Shown in pieces: positions 27,194 through 36,935 of a DNA stretch of 64,000 nt. Origin of the DNA: an uncultured Clostridia bacterium (GTDB lineage Bacteria; Bacillota; Clostridia; TANB77; CAG-508). The translations under genes were made by a program, and so were the position numbers. The notes beneath the pieces are model-generated. The model did not search any database. It had not been told where the DNA came from and saw nothing but the letters and a program-made list of their open reading frames with translations. Position 1 is the stretch's first letter. Every line of letters starts with the position of its first letter. The stretch spans positions 1 through 64,000 of the forward strand of contig CAOPES010000003.1 of NCBI GenBank assembly GCA_948502395.1. Direction: 5' to 3'.

Positions 27194-27868
27194 CTATTTT
27201 AAATTTTCTAGCGCTTTTTTTGCAGCTTCCATATGTGCTTCCTTTTTGCTTTTTCCTTCCCCTTTTGCTAACACTTTTCCATTACATTTTACTTCTGCTT
27301 CAAATGTTTTATCGTGGTCTGGTCCTTTTTCTCTTAGTATTTCATATTCTATTTTCACTTCTCCACGTGCTTGAAGTTTTTCTTGTAGTACTGTTTTGTA
27401 GTCTTTATCTCCTACGTGTTTTGTTGCTTCTTTTATCTCATTTTTTAGGTTATCTACAATAAATTTTTCTGCTGGTATTATTCCCCCATCCATAAATATT
27501 GCTGCAATCACTGCTTCTACACTATCTGCTAATATTGCTGGTCTTTGTTCTCCACCATTTCTTTGCTCTGATTTTCCTAAGTACAAGAAATCACTAAAAT
27601 TATGCAATTTTGCTATTTTGTGAAGACTTTTTTCGCATACTACTGTTGCTCTAACTTTAGTCATTTCTCCTTCTTTTAGTTTAGGATATTTTTGATATAG
27701 ATATTTGCTAGATATGAATTCTAAAATACTGTCTCCTAGAAATTCTAGTTTTTCGTTACTTTCTAAGTTGTGCTCATATGCATATGATGTGTGTGTTAGT
27801 GCTTTTTTTAATAGTTCTTTGTTTTTGAATGTGTATCCTATACTTTTTTCTACATTTCCTAATTCCAC
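27194..27868 (-). CDS. rnc: Ribonuclease III
   Basis: Double-strand-specific endoribonuclease for rRNA and mRNA processing, 224 aa. The RNase III signature NEKLEFLGDSILEF, the second metal-binding block LADSVEAVIAAIFMDGG, and a C-terminal dsRNA-binding domain (KTVLQEKLQARGEV...GEGKSKKEAHMEAAKKAL) are all visible. It heads a likely rnc-radical SAM-yitT unit on the minus strand. Confidence 0.97.
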   Translation of the reverse strand: MELGNVEKSIGYTFKNKELLKKALTHTSYAYEHNLESNEKLEFLGDSILEFISSKYLYQKYPKLKEGEMTKVRATVVCEKSLHKIAKLHNFSDFLYLGKSEQRNGGEQRPAILADSVEAVIAAIFMDGGIIPAEKFIVDNLKNEIKEATKHVGDKDYKTVLQEKLQARGEVKIEYEILREKGPDHDKTFEAEVKCNGKVLAKGEGKSKKEAHMEAAKKALENLK

Positions 27869-27942
27869 TTTTTCACCTTCTTTCTGCCACTTATATTATA
27901 TACTATTTTGAAGAATTTGCAAGTTCTTTATCTATTTTTGTA

Positions 27943-28010
27943 AAATTGCCAACAGGGACGGACCTTTTTGGCAATTTTTTGCCAGAAAGGTCCGTCCCTG
28001 TTGGCAATTT
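27943..28010. repeat. Family 3 palindromic repeat, full length
   Basis: A near-perfect 68-bp palindrome: AAATTGCCAACAGGGACGG, then ACCTTTTTGGC, then the reverse. The most complete copy of family 3; others are at 39630, 40470, 50243 and 53983. It lies between divergent genes. Confidence 0.88.
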
Positions 28011-28041
28011 CATCCTTATTCAATTTTTTTGTATTTTTTTG

Positions 28042-28070
28042 TAGACAGACTAATCTTCTTATTATATAAT
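28042..28070 (+). promoter_or_regulatory. Promoter of the wall hydrolase gene
   Basis: TAGACA (28042-28047), 17 nt, TATAAT (28065-28070). Confidence 0.7.
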
Positions 28071-28105
28071 ATTGGTGTATTATTATAGAAAGTGAGTAAA
28101 GTTTT

Positions 28106-29509
28106 ATGTTAGATGATAAATATAAAAATAGAAATTTATCTGAAGTTTTTAGAGAATTAGAGGCAATTCGAAATGATTCTATTGCAGAACAAACAAAATC
28201 AAAACGTTCTAACCACAAAACTAGCAACTTGAGCCAATCAAATTCTGGACAAACTATTTCTTGGCAATCTAGCAATTGGGGAACTAATATTAATTCTGAA
28301 ACTACTATATATGGTAAATCAAATGATTTGAAATTATCACATATTGTAGTTGGTTGCAGTATTTTAGTTGTTGCTTTGGCTATCTTTTTCCCAAAAAGTA
28401 CTTCTTTTAATGCAAGTTATGCTAAGTCTGAAAATTTTGCAAGTATGTCAGAATTTGAATTGAACAGACATAGAATAAATATTCAAAGTATTATTTCTGA
28501 AAATTCAAATATGAATAGGGTTAAAGAGCAAGTTGTTGAAGAGCGTGATGTTGAATTTGAGACTACATATAATAATAATCCAACTCTACCAAAGAGCGAA
28601 GAAATTGTTACACAGGAAGGTGTTCTTGGTAAAGATAGAGTTGAAGCTGTTAAAACTTATGAAAATGGTGAATTTATAGAAGAAATTTTGTTAAATAGAA
28701 CTATGATAACTGAGCCAACTCCAAAGGTAATTGAGCTTGGTACTTCTGAATTCTTGGCAAAACACAAAGTTCATTTAAAAGATACTATGTACTTTACAAA
28801 GGCTACTTCTATTAGACAAGAGGCAGATGCGTCTTCTTCTGTTGTTGCAGATGTTAAACAAAGTTTAGATGTTAAATTGTTGGAACTTCCAAGTGAAGAG
28901 TGGGCTAAGGTTTCTTTTGATAGTATAGAAGGTTATGTTCCTACATCAAACTTGACGTCAGCTATTTCAACACCAAATATTGTAGAGAAAAATAGAATTC
29001 AAAGAATATTACTTAAAGTTAATATAGATATGGAACTTAATAAACCTAGTGGCTTGACTTTAAATGATTATAAGAAGATATTTACTGGATTACCAAATGA
29101 CACTAATAGAATATTTGAAAATAATTATCAAGCTTTTTATAATGTTGAGAAAAAATATAATATAAATGGAATCTTTTTAGCTTCTATGGCAATTCACGAA
29201 AGTGGTTGGGGTACTTCTCAAATAGCTAAGGATAAGAATAATTTGTTTGGCTATGGTTCTTATGATAATACTCCTTATGAGTCTTCTTTCGAGTTTGCTG
29301 ATTATTCTGAAGGAATTGAGACTGTTGCTAAATCCTTAGTTAAGTATTATTTAAATCCTGCTGGAACTAAGATTTATGATGGTGAAACAGCAAGTGCATG
29401 GTATTTTAATGGTCCTACTTTGTCTGGGGTTAATGAGAGATATGCTTCAGATAAGGAATGGCATAAAAAAGTTTACAGTTATATGGAAACTTTATATAAC
29501 AGACTTTAA
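28106..29509 (+). CDS. Membrane-anchored SH3/glucosaminidase wall hydrolase
   Basis: 467-aa cell-wall enzyme. A cytoplasmic N-terminal segment of about 80 residues is followed by a membrane anchor (IVVGCSILVVALAIFF). Then come a linker, a bacterial SH3 domain (KATSIRQEADASSSVVADV...GYVPTSNL, about 235-285) and a C-terminal endo-beta-N-acetylglucosaminidase domain (FLASMAIHESGWGTS with catalytic Glu, NLFGYGSYD). It would hydrolyse peptidoglycan glycan strands on the outer face. It is followed 27 nt later by another anchored protein, probably cotranscribed. Confidence 0.87.
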   Translation: MLDDKYKNRNLSEVFRELEAIRNDSIAEQTKSKRSNHKTSNLSQSNSGQTISWQSSNWGTNINSETTIYGKSNDLKLSHIVVGCSILVVALAIFFPKSTSFNASYAKSENFASMSEFELNRHRINIQSIISENSNMNRVKEQVVEERDVEFETTYNNNPTLPKSEEIVTQEGVLGKDRVEAVKTYENGEFIEEILLNRTMITEPTPKVIELGTSEFLAKHKVHLKDTMYFTKATSIRQEADASSSVVADVKQSLDVKLLELPSEEWAKVSFDSIEGYVPTSNLTSAISTPNIVEKNRIQRILLKVNIDMELNKPSGLTLNDYKKIFTGLPNDTNRIFENNYQAFYNVEKKYNINGIFLASMAIHESGWGTSQIAKDKNNLFGYGSYDNTPYESSFEFADYSEGIETVAKSLVKYYLNPAGTKIYDGETASAWYFNGPTLSGVNERYASDKEWHKKVYSYMETLYNRL

Positions 29510-29536
29510 TTTAAACTTTTTTGATGGGAGTAACAA

Positions 29537-30373
29537 ATGAGTAAAATAAATTTTAAAATTAAAAATGTGAAATTGGCTTTTGTGCTATTAATAGTGGCTG
29601 CATTTATTGTTCTTATACTTTACAATGTGTTTATATTTTCGGGACTTGATAAGAAGAATGCTTTTACTAATCAGATGTTAGAAATTGCTAGTGAGAATGA
29701 AAATCCTATTTTTAACATTCAGAGAATTTCTACTTTTAGTAGTGCAAATGCTTTTAATGAAGAAGATAATCGTTCTTTACAAAATATGAGTATTTCTCAG
29801 TTTTCTGATATTGCTATATATCTTGATAATAGCTTGTCTTCTTCTGATATGACTGCTGAAAATACTGTTAGCGAACTTTATATCGATAATATTAGTGTTT
29901 CTACTGCTTCTGATAAGGGTACTAAAATTTTGAATTATAAGAATTCTTTGGATTTTGGTAAGTATAAGGATTTGGTTGCTGCTGATAGAATTGATTTTAG
30001 GGTTGTTAGGTCTAATGAAGAAAATGAGAGTAATAATTATGATGAACCTACTTTTTATACGGATTGTTCTAATCCTATTACTTTGGGATTTTTGAATAAA
30101 AATATTTTGACTGATTATTCTGTTTCTTCTGATGCTAATTCTGTTTCTTTTAATGGTAAGGTTCTTCAAGAGGCTGGTGTTAGCTTGGATGATATTAATT
30201 ATACTTTGAGTTTTACTATTCATGTTGTTAATAATGTTGGTCAGAAGTTTGCTTATAATATGAAACTTGATGTTAATCTTGATGATGAGAATGGTGGTAT
30301 TTTTAATGGTTATACTAATACTACTAATACTACTTCTGGTGATGAGTTTAAGTTTTTTAGGGAATTGAATTAA
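29537..30373 (+). CDS. Membrane-anchored hypothetical protein
   Basis: 278 aa, unrecognised. One N-terminal membrane segment (AFVLLIVAAFIVLILYNVFI) then an extracytoplasmic, Asn/Asp/Ser-rich beta-type domain with no cysteines. It lies just after the wall hydrolase, preceded by GGGAG, and is followed by a strong terminator, so the two form a short operon. A surface or cell-wall accessory role is inferred only from position and topology. Confidence 0.65.
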   Translation: MSKINFKIKNVKLAFVLLIVAAFIVLILYNVFIFSGLDKKNAFTNQMLEIASENENPIFNIQRISTFSSANAFNEEDNRSLQNMSISQFSDIAIYLDNSLSSSDMTAENTVSELYIDNISVSTASDKGTKILNYKNSLDFGKYKDLVAADRIDFRVVRSNEENESNNYDEPTFYTDCSNPITLGFLNKNILTDYSVSSDANSVSFNGKVLQEAGVSLDDINYTLSFTIHVVNNVGQKFAYNMKLDVNLDDENGGIFNGYTNTTNTTSGDEFKFFRELN

Positions 30374-30380
30374 GAAAGTA

Positions 30381-30410
30381 AGAAAACGTTGATTTTATCA
30401 ACGTTTTCTT
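30381..30410 (+). terminator. Terminator of the wall-hydrolase operon
   Basis: AGAAAACGTTGA...TCAACGTTTTCT perfect stem with T-rich tail; its A-rich left arm also allows use from the opposite strand. Confidence 0.85.
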
Positions 30411-30425
30411 GTTTATAGAAATAAT

Positions 30426-31352
30426 TTATTGAGCACATTTTTGGCACGGTGTTAATCCACTGGCTATGGCCTGACTTAAAGTTGTTGCTGTTGAGTTCTT
30501 TCCTCCACATGTTGATATATAATGATATCTTTTCCCTGTTGGTGTTCTATATACCGTTCTACTATTGTTAGTATTTTGAGTGGTTGTACTCTGATTTGTT
30601 TGCTTTTTTATTGCTTGCTGTTGTTGGGCTTGTCGTTGAGCTTGTTGTCTAGCTTGCTCCGCTGCATCTGCTTCTGCTTTTTTTCTAGCTTGCTCTTGTG
30701 CCAATTTTTGCGCTTGCTCTGCTGCGGCTGCCTCTTCTGCCTCTCTTTGTATTCTTTCTTCTTCAACTCTTTTCTCTTGTTCTATTCTTTCTTTATCAAT
30801 AATAGTTATTTTTATCCTATTGCTTTCTATTTTATTTGAACTGACATATACTTCTGCCTCGCCTTCAGCAATTGGCTGAATTTTTGCATATATGAATTTC
30901 TCATTACTCTTTTCTGTATTTTTGTTGAACTCTACTATCTGAGAATTTGTACTATTAAATTTTATCTCACTTGTGTCAGCAGTTGTTGGGTCTATATTTA
31001 ATACTATATCTTTTGTTTCTTTTATATCTATTTCAATATCATTTTCATCAAATTTTAATTTTTGTATTTCGATTTTTTCTTCTATGTTTGTATTTGTATA
31101 TGTCTCATTTTGTGGATAGTTAGTTTTTACGTTTTCTTTTTGTAATGTCATACCACATATACTAAATAAAATTATGGGTATTATAATTTGTACTAATTTT
31201 TTGTCCTTTAATTTGCTTTTTTCATATATGGCTGGTATTAGACTGATTCCGCATAATATACAGAATATTGCTGGAATTATGTCTCCCGAGGTAATTCCAC
31301 CTATTCCTCCTATAATTATAATGCTACCTAAAATTATTCTCAATTTCTTCAT
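30426..31352 (-). CDS. Membrane protein with Ig-like domain and cysteine tail
   Basis: 308 aa. Two N-terminal membrane segments (IILGSIIIIGGIGGI and AIFCILCGISLIPAIY) and a third near residue 60. Next comes a domain resembling bacterial Ig-like repeats (SNKIESNRIKITIID), an Ala/Gln/Glu/Arg-rich helical stretch (about 215-260), and a C-terminal RYHYISTCGGKNSTATT...LTPCQKCA motif that often ends secreted nucleases or wall proteins of Firmicutes. I take that module to be a small metal or thiol site. GGGGG precedes ATG 31352. Function unknown. Confidence 0.65.
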   Translation of the reverse strand: MKKLRIILGSIIIIGGIGGITSGDIIPAIFCILCGISLIPAIYEKSKLKDKKLVQIIIPIILFSICGMTLQKENVKTNYPQNETYTNTNIEEKIEIQKLKFDENDIEIDIKETKDIVLNIDPTTADTSEIKFNSTNSQIVEFNKNTEKSNEKFIYAKIQPIAEGEAEVYVSSNKIESNRIKITIIDKERIEQEKRVEEERIQREAEEAAAAEQAQKLAQEQARKKAEADAAEQARQQAQRQAQQQQAIKKQTNQSTTTQNTNNSRTVYRTPTGKRYHYISTCGGKNSTATTLSQAIASGLTPCQKCAQ

Positions 31353-31577
31353 ATTTGTATTCCCCCTATTTGTTATATAATAACAAATAGGATTACTTTT
31401 GTAAATAAGTAATTGCATAAAACTCTCTAACATACAATAAAAAGAACATTTATTTGCAAAACATATTGAAAAGCATTGGCTTATATGATAAAATTGTTAC
31501 TATAAAATTGTACTGATTAAAACGAAGTATAAAGTGGCAAGAAAAAAATTAAATAATAAAAATAGGAGATGATATTT

Positions 31578-32583
31578 TTGAACGAATTAACAAAAGGCGA
31601 TTTAATTATTTATGAAGATGAGAATGATAAAATAGAAATAGAAGCTTTTTTATATGATGAGACAATTTGGTTACCTCTTAATAAAATTGCTGAATTATTT
31701 GAAAAAGATAAATCTACAATAAGTGAACATATAAAAAATATATTTGATGAACAAGAATTATCTAGACACTCAACTGTTGGGAAATTCCCAACAGTTCAAA
31801 TCGAAGGTAATCGCAAAGTTAATAGAAATATTGACTATTATAATCTAGATATGATAATAGCTGTTCGGATACAGGACAAATTCAAAAAAAGCAACAAAAT
31901 TTAGGCAATGGGCGACAGAAGTTCTAAAATCATATATTATAAAAGGATATAGTATAAACAAAGAAAAATTAAAAAATCCAAATAAATTTGGTAAAGATTA
32001 CTTTGATGAATTGCTAGAAATTATCAAAGTAATTAGAACAAGTGAACGAAGATTTTATCAAAAAGTAACTGATATTTTTGCAGAATGTAGTATTGATTAT
32101 AATAGGAATTCTGAAATTGCAAATGATTTTTATGCTACTATTCAAAACAAATTTCATTATGCTATTACAAATGAAACAGCAGCAGAAATAATTTATCATA
32201 GAGCAGACAGCAAAAAAGAACATATGGGATTGACTTCTTGGAAACATTCTCCAAAAGGAAGGATATTAAAAAGTGACGTTTGTATTGCAAAAAACTATTT
32301 AACAAATAAAGAACTAGACTTCTTACAAGATATCGTTAATATGTATTTAGATATAGCTGAAAACCGTGCTAAAAGGCAAATACCTATGAAAATGAAAGAC
32401 TGGGTAGAAGAGCTAGATACAATGCTAAAAACAAATAGATATGAAATTTTACGAAATAAAGGTAGTATTTCATCTGAACAAGCGAAGCAATTTGCTGAAA
32501 GTGAATTTGAGAAATTTAGGATTGAGCAAGATAAAAAGTATATTTCTGATTTCGATAAAATTATTGATGAGTGTAAAAAATAG
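31578..32583 (+). CDS. RhuM-like (Fic/virulence RhuM family) protein, read through a +1 CGG site
   Basis: 334-aa member of the RhuM family, widespread accessory proteins often near mobile elements and defence genes. The N-terminus has WLPLNKIAELFEKDKSTISEHI (a winged-helix-like DNA-binding part) and NLDMIIAV. After the shift come GYRTNSKKATKFRQWATEVL, the family core, and a basic helical C-terminus. The frames join by skipping C at CGG 31866-31868; the zero frame stops at 31904. A TTG start at 31578, 9 nt after AGGAG, is preferred over the ATG at 31569, which overlaps the ribosome site. It is the only recoded gene on the plus strand. Confidence 0.85.
31866..31868 (+). other. CGG +1 recoding site in rhuM-like gene
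   Basis: Context GTT CGG ATA. Skipping C gives GGA TAC AGG, i.e. VGYRTNSKKATKFR, the most conserved block of the family. Confidence 0.8.
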
Positions 32584-32590
32584 AAACACA

Positions 32591-32632
32591 AAAACCGAGA
32601 AAATATTGATATTTCAACATTTTCTCGGTTTT
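32591..32632 (+). terminator. Terminator after the rhuM-like gene
   Basis: AAAACCGAGAAAAT...ATTTTCTCGGTTTT stem starting 8 nt after the stop. Confidence 0.8.
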
Positions 32633-32636
32633 CCAT

Positions 32637-32710
32637 TGGAGGCGACACCCGGATTCGAACCGGGGATCAGAGTTTTGCAGACTCGTGCCTTACCACTTGG
32701 CTATATCGCC
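32637..32710 (-). tRNA. tRNA-Cys (GCA)
   Basis: Acceptor GGCGATA pairs with TGTCGCC (allowing wobble); anticodon loop CTGCAAA gives GCA; T-arm GGTTCGAATCC; encoded CCA at the 3' end. Confidence 0.95.
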
Positions 32711-32759
32711 GTATATACCATACTATGATACAAAATAAAATTTTGTTACAAAAAAATAA

Positions 32760-32833
32760 TGGAGCAGGTAACGGGAATCGGACCCGTAACTTAACCTTGG
32801 CAAGGTTACGTTTTACCACTAAACTATACCTGC
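32760..32833 (-). tRNA. tRNA-Gly (GCC)
   Basis: Acceptor GCAGGTA/TACCTGC, anticodon stem TAACC/GGTTA with an ordinary 7-nt loop TTGCCAA, T-arm GGGTCCGATTCCC, encoded CCA. The normal loop size means this tRNA is not an obvious four-base decoder, which is relevant to the CGG-to-Gly recoding. Confidence 0.95.
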
Positions 32834-32904
32834 ATATATAAACACGTATATACGCATTTAATATATTAACAAATTTTAATAAAAATGTCAAGAGCCATTC
32901 CCCA

Positions 32905-34371
32905 TTAATTTCCTATTGGAGCATAATTATCTGTAACAATTTGCTTTTCGCTTAAAAAATTGTGAATTTCATTGTTTAACAAACCTTGATATTCTTCTTG
33001 CTTCTCATCATCTATATGTTTATTTCCTTTAAAGCCTACAAGTATCAAATTTTGTGTTTCTTTGCTATCTGCATTAGTTCTAACCTTAAACACTTTTACA
33101 TCATCAAATATTGCTTTGTATGTATTGTATTCATATTTTATAAAGTTTGAATTTTCTCCTTCTATTGATGATATTATATTTGTAATTACCATTCCATTTT
33201 CATTCAAATTATTATATGCTTTTTGCATTGCTTCATATGTTGTAAGTTCAAATGGAGCATTTAATCCTTTGAATGCATCTATTAGTATTGTGTCATATTT
33301 AGTTTCATTATAATTTAAAAAACTTCTTCCGTCTGTTGTATATATTTTTAAGTTTGGATTATTTGTGTCTAATCCAAATTCTTCTTCTGATATCTCTGTC
33401 ATCTTTCTGTCAATTTCCACAACATCTATTGTTTTATCTAGATATTTGCTTAGATAGTGCATTGGATATGTATATGCTGCACCTCCTAGCATTAATGTAC
33501 TTTTGGCTTTTTTGTTATAGTATTCAAACAAATCAAAATATGTGAGATATTGTGCTCCCATTTCTCCTGTTTCTTGATTTATGTAGGATTCCAACCCTGT
33601 GTCTACTTGTAATGTTTTGTATTTTGCTTGGTCTACTTGAATTTCTTTTACCCATATTCTACTATATTCGGAGTCCACATCTTTTATGATATCTGTATTT
33701 TCTATTTTGAATATTTGTGCTCCCAAGATGTTTAGTCCTACTATTGCAACTAACTCTATAATAATTAGTATGTAGTATTTTTTGTTTTTATTCTTAAATA
33801 GTATAAAAGATAATGCCCATAGCATGATCGAACATCCCAATATTATAGTTCTTACGCCTAGGTTTGGTATTAATATAAATCCTGCAAAGAATGTTCCAAA
33901 TATGCTCCCTATTGTTGATAGTGAAGATATTTTTCCTGATGTTGCTCCTACATTATCTGGTGCATTATTTTTTAGTCTTACTGCTATTGGCGATACTGCT
34001 GCTAGTAAAAAACTTGGTATTCCAAATACTATTGTTGCTGATATTATTGCTACTATTATTAATTGTTTTACTGCTTGTGCTAGTGTGTTTACAAATACTG
34101 TTTCTAGTATTGGTATTAGGCTTGTTGCTATTGCTGCAATTAGCAAATAATTTGCTAATATGTTGATGTCGTTTTCTTTGTTTTGGTCAGCTTTTTTACC
34201 ACCAAGCCAATACCCTATGCTCATACTTGTTAGCATTATTCCTATTATTGTTGTCCATATTAGGTTTGAACTTCCTACATATGGTGACAATATCCTTGAA
34301 GCTATTAACTCTAATACCATTGTTAATGCTCCACTTAAAAACACTGTTATTTCTAACTGGTATTTTTTCAT
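32905..34371 (-). CDS. Membrane-fused spermidine synthase-like methyltransferase-fold protein
   Basis: 488-aa fusion. Six to seven hydrophobic segments occupy residues 1-215 (FLSGALTMVLELIASRIL, the first, is typical of fused MFS/spermidine synthases). A Rossmann aminopropyltransferase-like domain follows, with MLGGAAYTYPMHYL, VDVVEID-type acidic loop (TIDVVEIDRKM), DGRSFL and ILIDAF. Whether it makes polyamines is unproven; many membrane homologues have no known product. Ends TDNYAPIGN. No in-frame CGG. Downstream of topA. Confidence 0.8.
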   Translation of the reverse strand: MKKYQLEITVFLSGALTMVLELIASRILSPYVGSSNLIWTTIIGIMLTSMSIGYWLGGKKADQNKENDINILANYLLIAAIATSLIPILETVFVNTLAQAVKQLIIVAIISATIVFGIPSFLLAAVSPIAVRLKNNAPDNVGATSGKISSLSTIGSIFGTFFAGFILIPNLGVRTIILGCSIMLWALSFILFKNKNKKYYILIIIELVAIVGLNILGAQIFKIENTDIIKDVDSEYSRIWVKEIQVDQAKYKTLQVDTGLESYINQETGEMGAQYLTYFDLFEYYNKKAKSTLMLGGAAYTYPMHYLSKYLDKTIDVVEIDRKMTEISEEEFGLDTNNPNLKIYTTDGRSFLNYNETKYDTILIDAFKGLNAPFELTTYEAMQKAYNNLNENGMVITNIISSIEGENSNFIKYEYNTYKAIFDDVKVFKVRTNADSKETQNLILVGFKGNKHIDDEKQEEYQGLLNNEIHNFLSEKQIVTDNYAPIGN

Positions 34372-34440
34372 TTATTGCTCCTTTTATATTCCAATTCGCT
34401 TTATTTATTGTTTATTCGCTTTTTGATAATTGTATGTTTC

Positions 34441-36525
34441 TTATTTTTTTGTCTTTCTTGTTGTTTTCTTGGTTTTAGTTGTTTTGCGTTTTGTAGTTTT
34501 CTTTTTGGTTTCTTTTTCAAATTCTGCTTTTTCTTCTGAGTCCCATTTTTCCCCTGGCTTAGGTTTGTTCCAAGAAATGTAATCACAAGATTTTGGATTA
34601 TTTTCGCATATATAGTAGTTTCTTTTTCTTTTTGTCTTCCTTACTTGTACCGTTGCCCCACATTTTGGACATGGCACATCTATTGTTTCTACTATCGGTT
34701 TCGCATTTTTACATTCTGGGTATCCTGGACATGCTAAGAATTTTCCGTATCTTCCATATTTGTAAGCCATCATTCTTCCGCATTTATCACATGGCACGTC
34801 TGATACTTCTTCTTTTAGTTCTACATGTTCTAGTTCTTTTTCTACTCTTTCTAATTCTTTTTCAAATGGTCCATAGAACTCTCTTAACATCTTTTTCCAT
34901 TCTTCATTTCCATCTGCTATTTCGTCAAATTCGTTTTCAATTTTTGCCGTGAATTCAACGTTTATAACATCTGTGAAGTTTTCTGTTAATAGTTTGTTTA
35001 CTACTTTTCCTAATTCTGTTGGTATTAGTTGTTTTTGTTCTTTTTCTATGTATCTTCTCTCCAAAATTGTTGTTATTGTAGGAGAATATGTACTTGGTCT
35101 GCCTATTCCTTTTTCTTCTAATGCTTTTACTAAGCTTGCTTCTGTGTATCTTGGTGGTGGTTCTGTAAAGCTTTGTTTTGGATTGATTTTTTGTAGGTCT
35201 ACTTCTTGTTTTTCTTTTAAGTCTGGTAACATTCCTTCTTCTTCTTTTTCTTGGATGTCTGTTCCTTCTACATATAGTGTCATAAATCCTTTGAATTTAA
35301 GTAGTTGACCATTTGCTTTGAAGTTGTAATCTCCACTGTTTATTGTTACTGACATAGTGTCGTAAACAGCTGCTGACATCTGGCTTGCCATAAATCTATT
35401 GTATATTAGCTTGTATAGTTTGTATTGGTCTTTTGTCAAAGAGTCTTTTATGCTGTCTGGCTCTAAGTCTGCATATGTTGGTCTTATACCCTCGTGTGCA
35501 TCCTGAGAGTCTTTTTTTGCTCTATAATATCTGTTTTCGTAATATTTTTCTCCATATGTGCCTACTATATGTTCTTTTGCTGCTGCTCTTGCTTCTTCTG
35601 ATATTCTTGTTGAGTCTGTTCTCATATATGTGATTAACCCAACTGTTCCTCTTTCTGGTATTTTTACACCTTCATATAATCCTTGTGCTGTTGACATTGT
35701 CCTTTTTAGTGTAAATCCTAATTTTCTAGAAGCTTCTTGTTGCATTGTACTTGTTGTAAATGGTGGAGCTGGTGTTCTTTTCTTTTCTCCTTTTTTTACT
35801 TCTTCTACAATGTATTTTTCTTTTTCTATTTGTTCTAGTATTTTGTCTACTTCTTCTTTGCTATGTATTTCTACTTTTTTTCCATTTTGCCCATAGAATT
35901 TTGCTTGGAATTGTTTTTTGCTTTCTTTATCTTTTAGGTCAACATATATGTTCCAATATTCTTCTGGTTTGAAGTTTTCAATTTCTTCTTCTCTTTCTAC
36001 TATTAGCTCTACTGCAACTGATTGTACACGTCCTGCTGATAGTCCTCTTCTTACTTTTTTCCAAAGTAGTGGACTTATTTTGTATCCAACTATTCTATCT
36101 AGTACACGTCTTGCTTGTTGCGCGTCTACTAAGTTGACGTCTATGTCTCTTGGTTCTTTTATTGCTTTTTGTACTGCTCCTTTTGTGATTTCGTTAAATG
36201 TTACTCTTGTTATTTTTGCTTCTTCGTCTTTTAGTATTGTTGCTAGGTGCCATGCTATTGCTTCACCCTCACGGTCAGGGTCAGTTGCAAGATATATTTT
36301 ATCCGCTTGCTTTGCTTCTTTTTTTAGTAGTTTTATTAAATCCCCTTTTCCCCTTATGTTTATATATTCTGGTTCAAAGTCATTTTCTATATCTACTCCT
36401 AGTTTTGATTTTGGTAGGTCTCTTATGTGCCCCATTGATGCTACTACTTTTGTGCTACCACCTAGGAATTTTTTTATTGTGTTTGCTTTTGCTGGTGATT
36501 CTACTATTATTAATTTACTTGCCAT
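34441..36525 (-). CDS. topA: DNA topoisomerase I
   Basis: 694-aa type IA topoisomerase that relaxes negative supercoils. N-terminal Toprim (KLIIVESPAKANTIKKFLG, DPDREGEAIAW), active-site tyrosine in GLITYMRTDSTRIS, PPRYTEASLVKALEEKGIGRPSTY, then two C-terminal zinc ribbons (CDKCGRMMAYKYG and CPKCGATVQV) and a Lys/Thr/Arg tail. Start at 36525 follows AAAAGGAGG. Unlike topB this gene is uninterrupted and shows no in-frame CGG. Confidence 0.97.
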   Translation of the reverse strand: MASKLIIVESPAKANTIKKFLGGSTKVVASMGHIRDLPKSKLGVDIENDFEPEYINIRGKGDLIKLLKKEAKQADKIYLATDPDREGEAIAWHLATILKDEEAKITRVTFNEITKGAVQKAIKEPRDIDVNLVDAQQARRVLDRIVGYKISPLLWKKVRRGLSAGRVQSVAVELIVEREEEIENFKPEEYWNIYVDLKDKESKKQFQAKFYGQNGKKVEIHSKEEVDKILEQIEKEKYIVEEVKKGEKKRTPAPPFTTSTMQQEASRKLGFTLKRTMSTAQGLYEGVKIPERGTVGLITYMRTDSTRISEEARAAAKEHIVGTYGEKYYENRYYRAKKDSQDAHEGIRPTYADLEPDSIKDSLTKDQYKLYKLIYNRFMASQMSAAVYDTMSVTINSGDYNFKANGQLLKFKGFMTLYVEGTDIQEKEEEGMLPDLKEKQEVDLQKINPKQSFTEPPPRYTEASLVKALEEKGIGRPSTYSPTITTILERRYIEKEQKQLIPTELGKVVNKLLTENFTDVINVEFTAKIENEFDEIADGNEEWKKMLREFYGPFEKELERVEKELEHVELKEEVSDVPCDKCGRMMAYKYGRYGKFLACPGYPECKNAKPIVETIDVPCPKCGATVQVRKTKRKRNYYICENNPKSCDYISWNKPKPGEKWDSEEKAEFEKETKKKTTKRKTTKTKKTTRKTKK

Positions 36526-36611
36526 AGTTTTCCTCCTTTTATTGCTATTTTTCATTGTTGCTATATGTTATTTTAGACTAATTTTCCATTTTTTGCAAGC
36601 TTTTTTGAGAA

Positions 36612-36935
36612 CTATAATAAATATGCGCTTTTTGATAAATCACAAATGACGTCTTGTACACATACTGGTGTAACTTCGTTGTCTTTTAATATTTTTAGAA
36701 TTTCATCTACTTTTTCCTCGTTATTTGATAGGTATTCGATGGTTTTATCTTCTGTTTTTGTGTCATTTTCTATATATTGAGTTTTTACAATTTTTATGCC
36801 ATATTTACTGTTTGTTCCTTTTACAAATTCGTCTTCATTTATTATTTTGTAGTACTCCAATTTGATTGGATTTTCTACTCCTGCTTCTTCTAATTTTTCT
36901 TTTTCTATGAATATACTTCCATAAAATCTTTTCAT
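36612..36935 (-). CDS. Small DUF6514-like protein
   Basis: 107 aa, acidic, no membrane segment. MKRFYGSIF at the start, YKIINEDEFVKG and YGIKIVKTQYIEN in the middle and CVQDVICDLSK at the end resemble the DUF6514 group of small Clostridia proteins of unknown function. Preceded by AGAGAGGG. Stands alone between topA and a 330-nt AT-rich gap. Confidence 0.6.
   Translation of the reverse strand: MKRFYGSIFIEKEKLEEAGVENPIKLEYYKIINEDEFVKGTNSKYGIKIVKTQYIENDTKTEDKTIEYLSNNEEKVDEILKILKDNEVTPVCVQDVICDLSKSAYLL

Noticed and set aside
32760..32833. tRNA-Gly(GCC) as a special frameshifting tRNA
   Set aside because: Its anticodon loop has the ordinary seven bases; nothing in it indicates four-base decoding.
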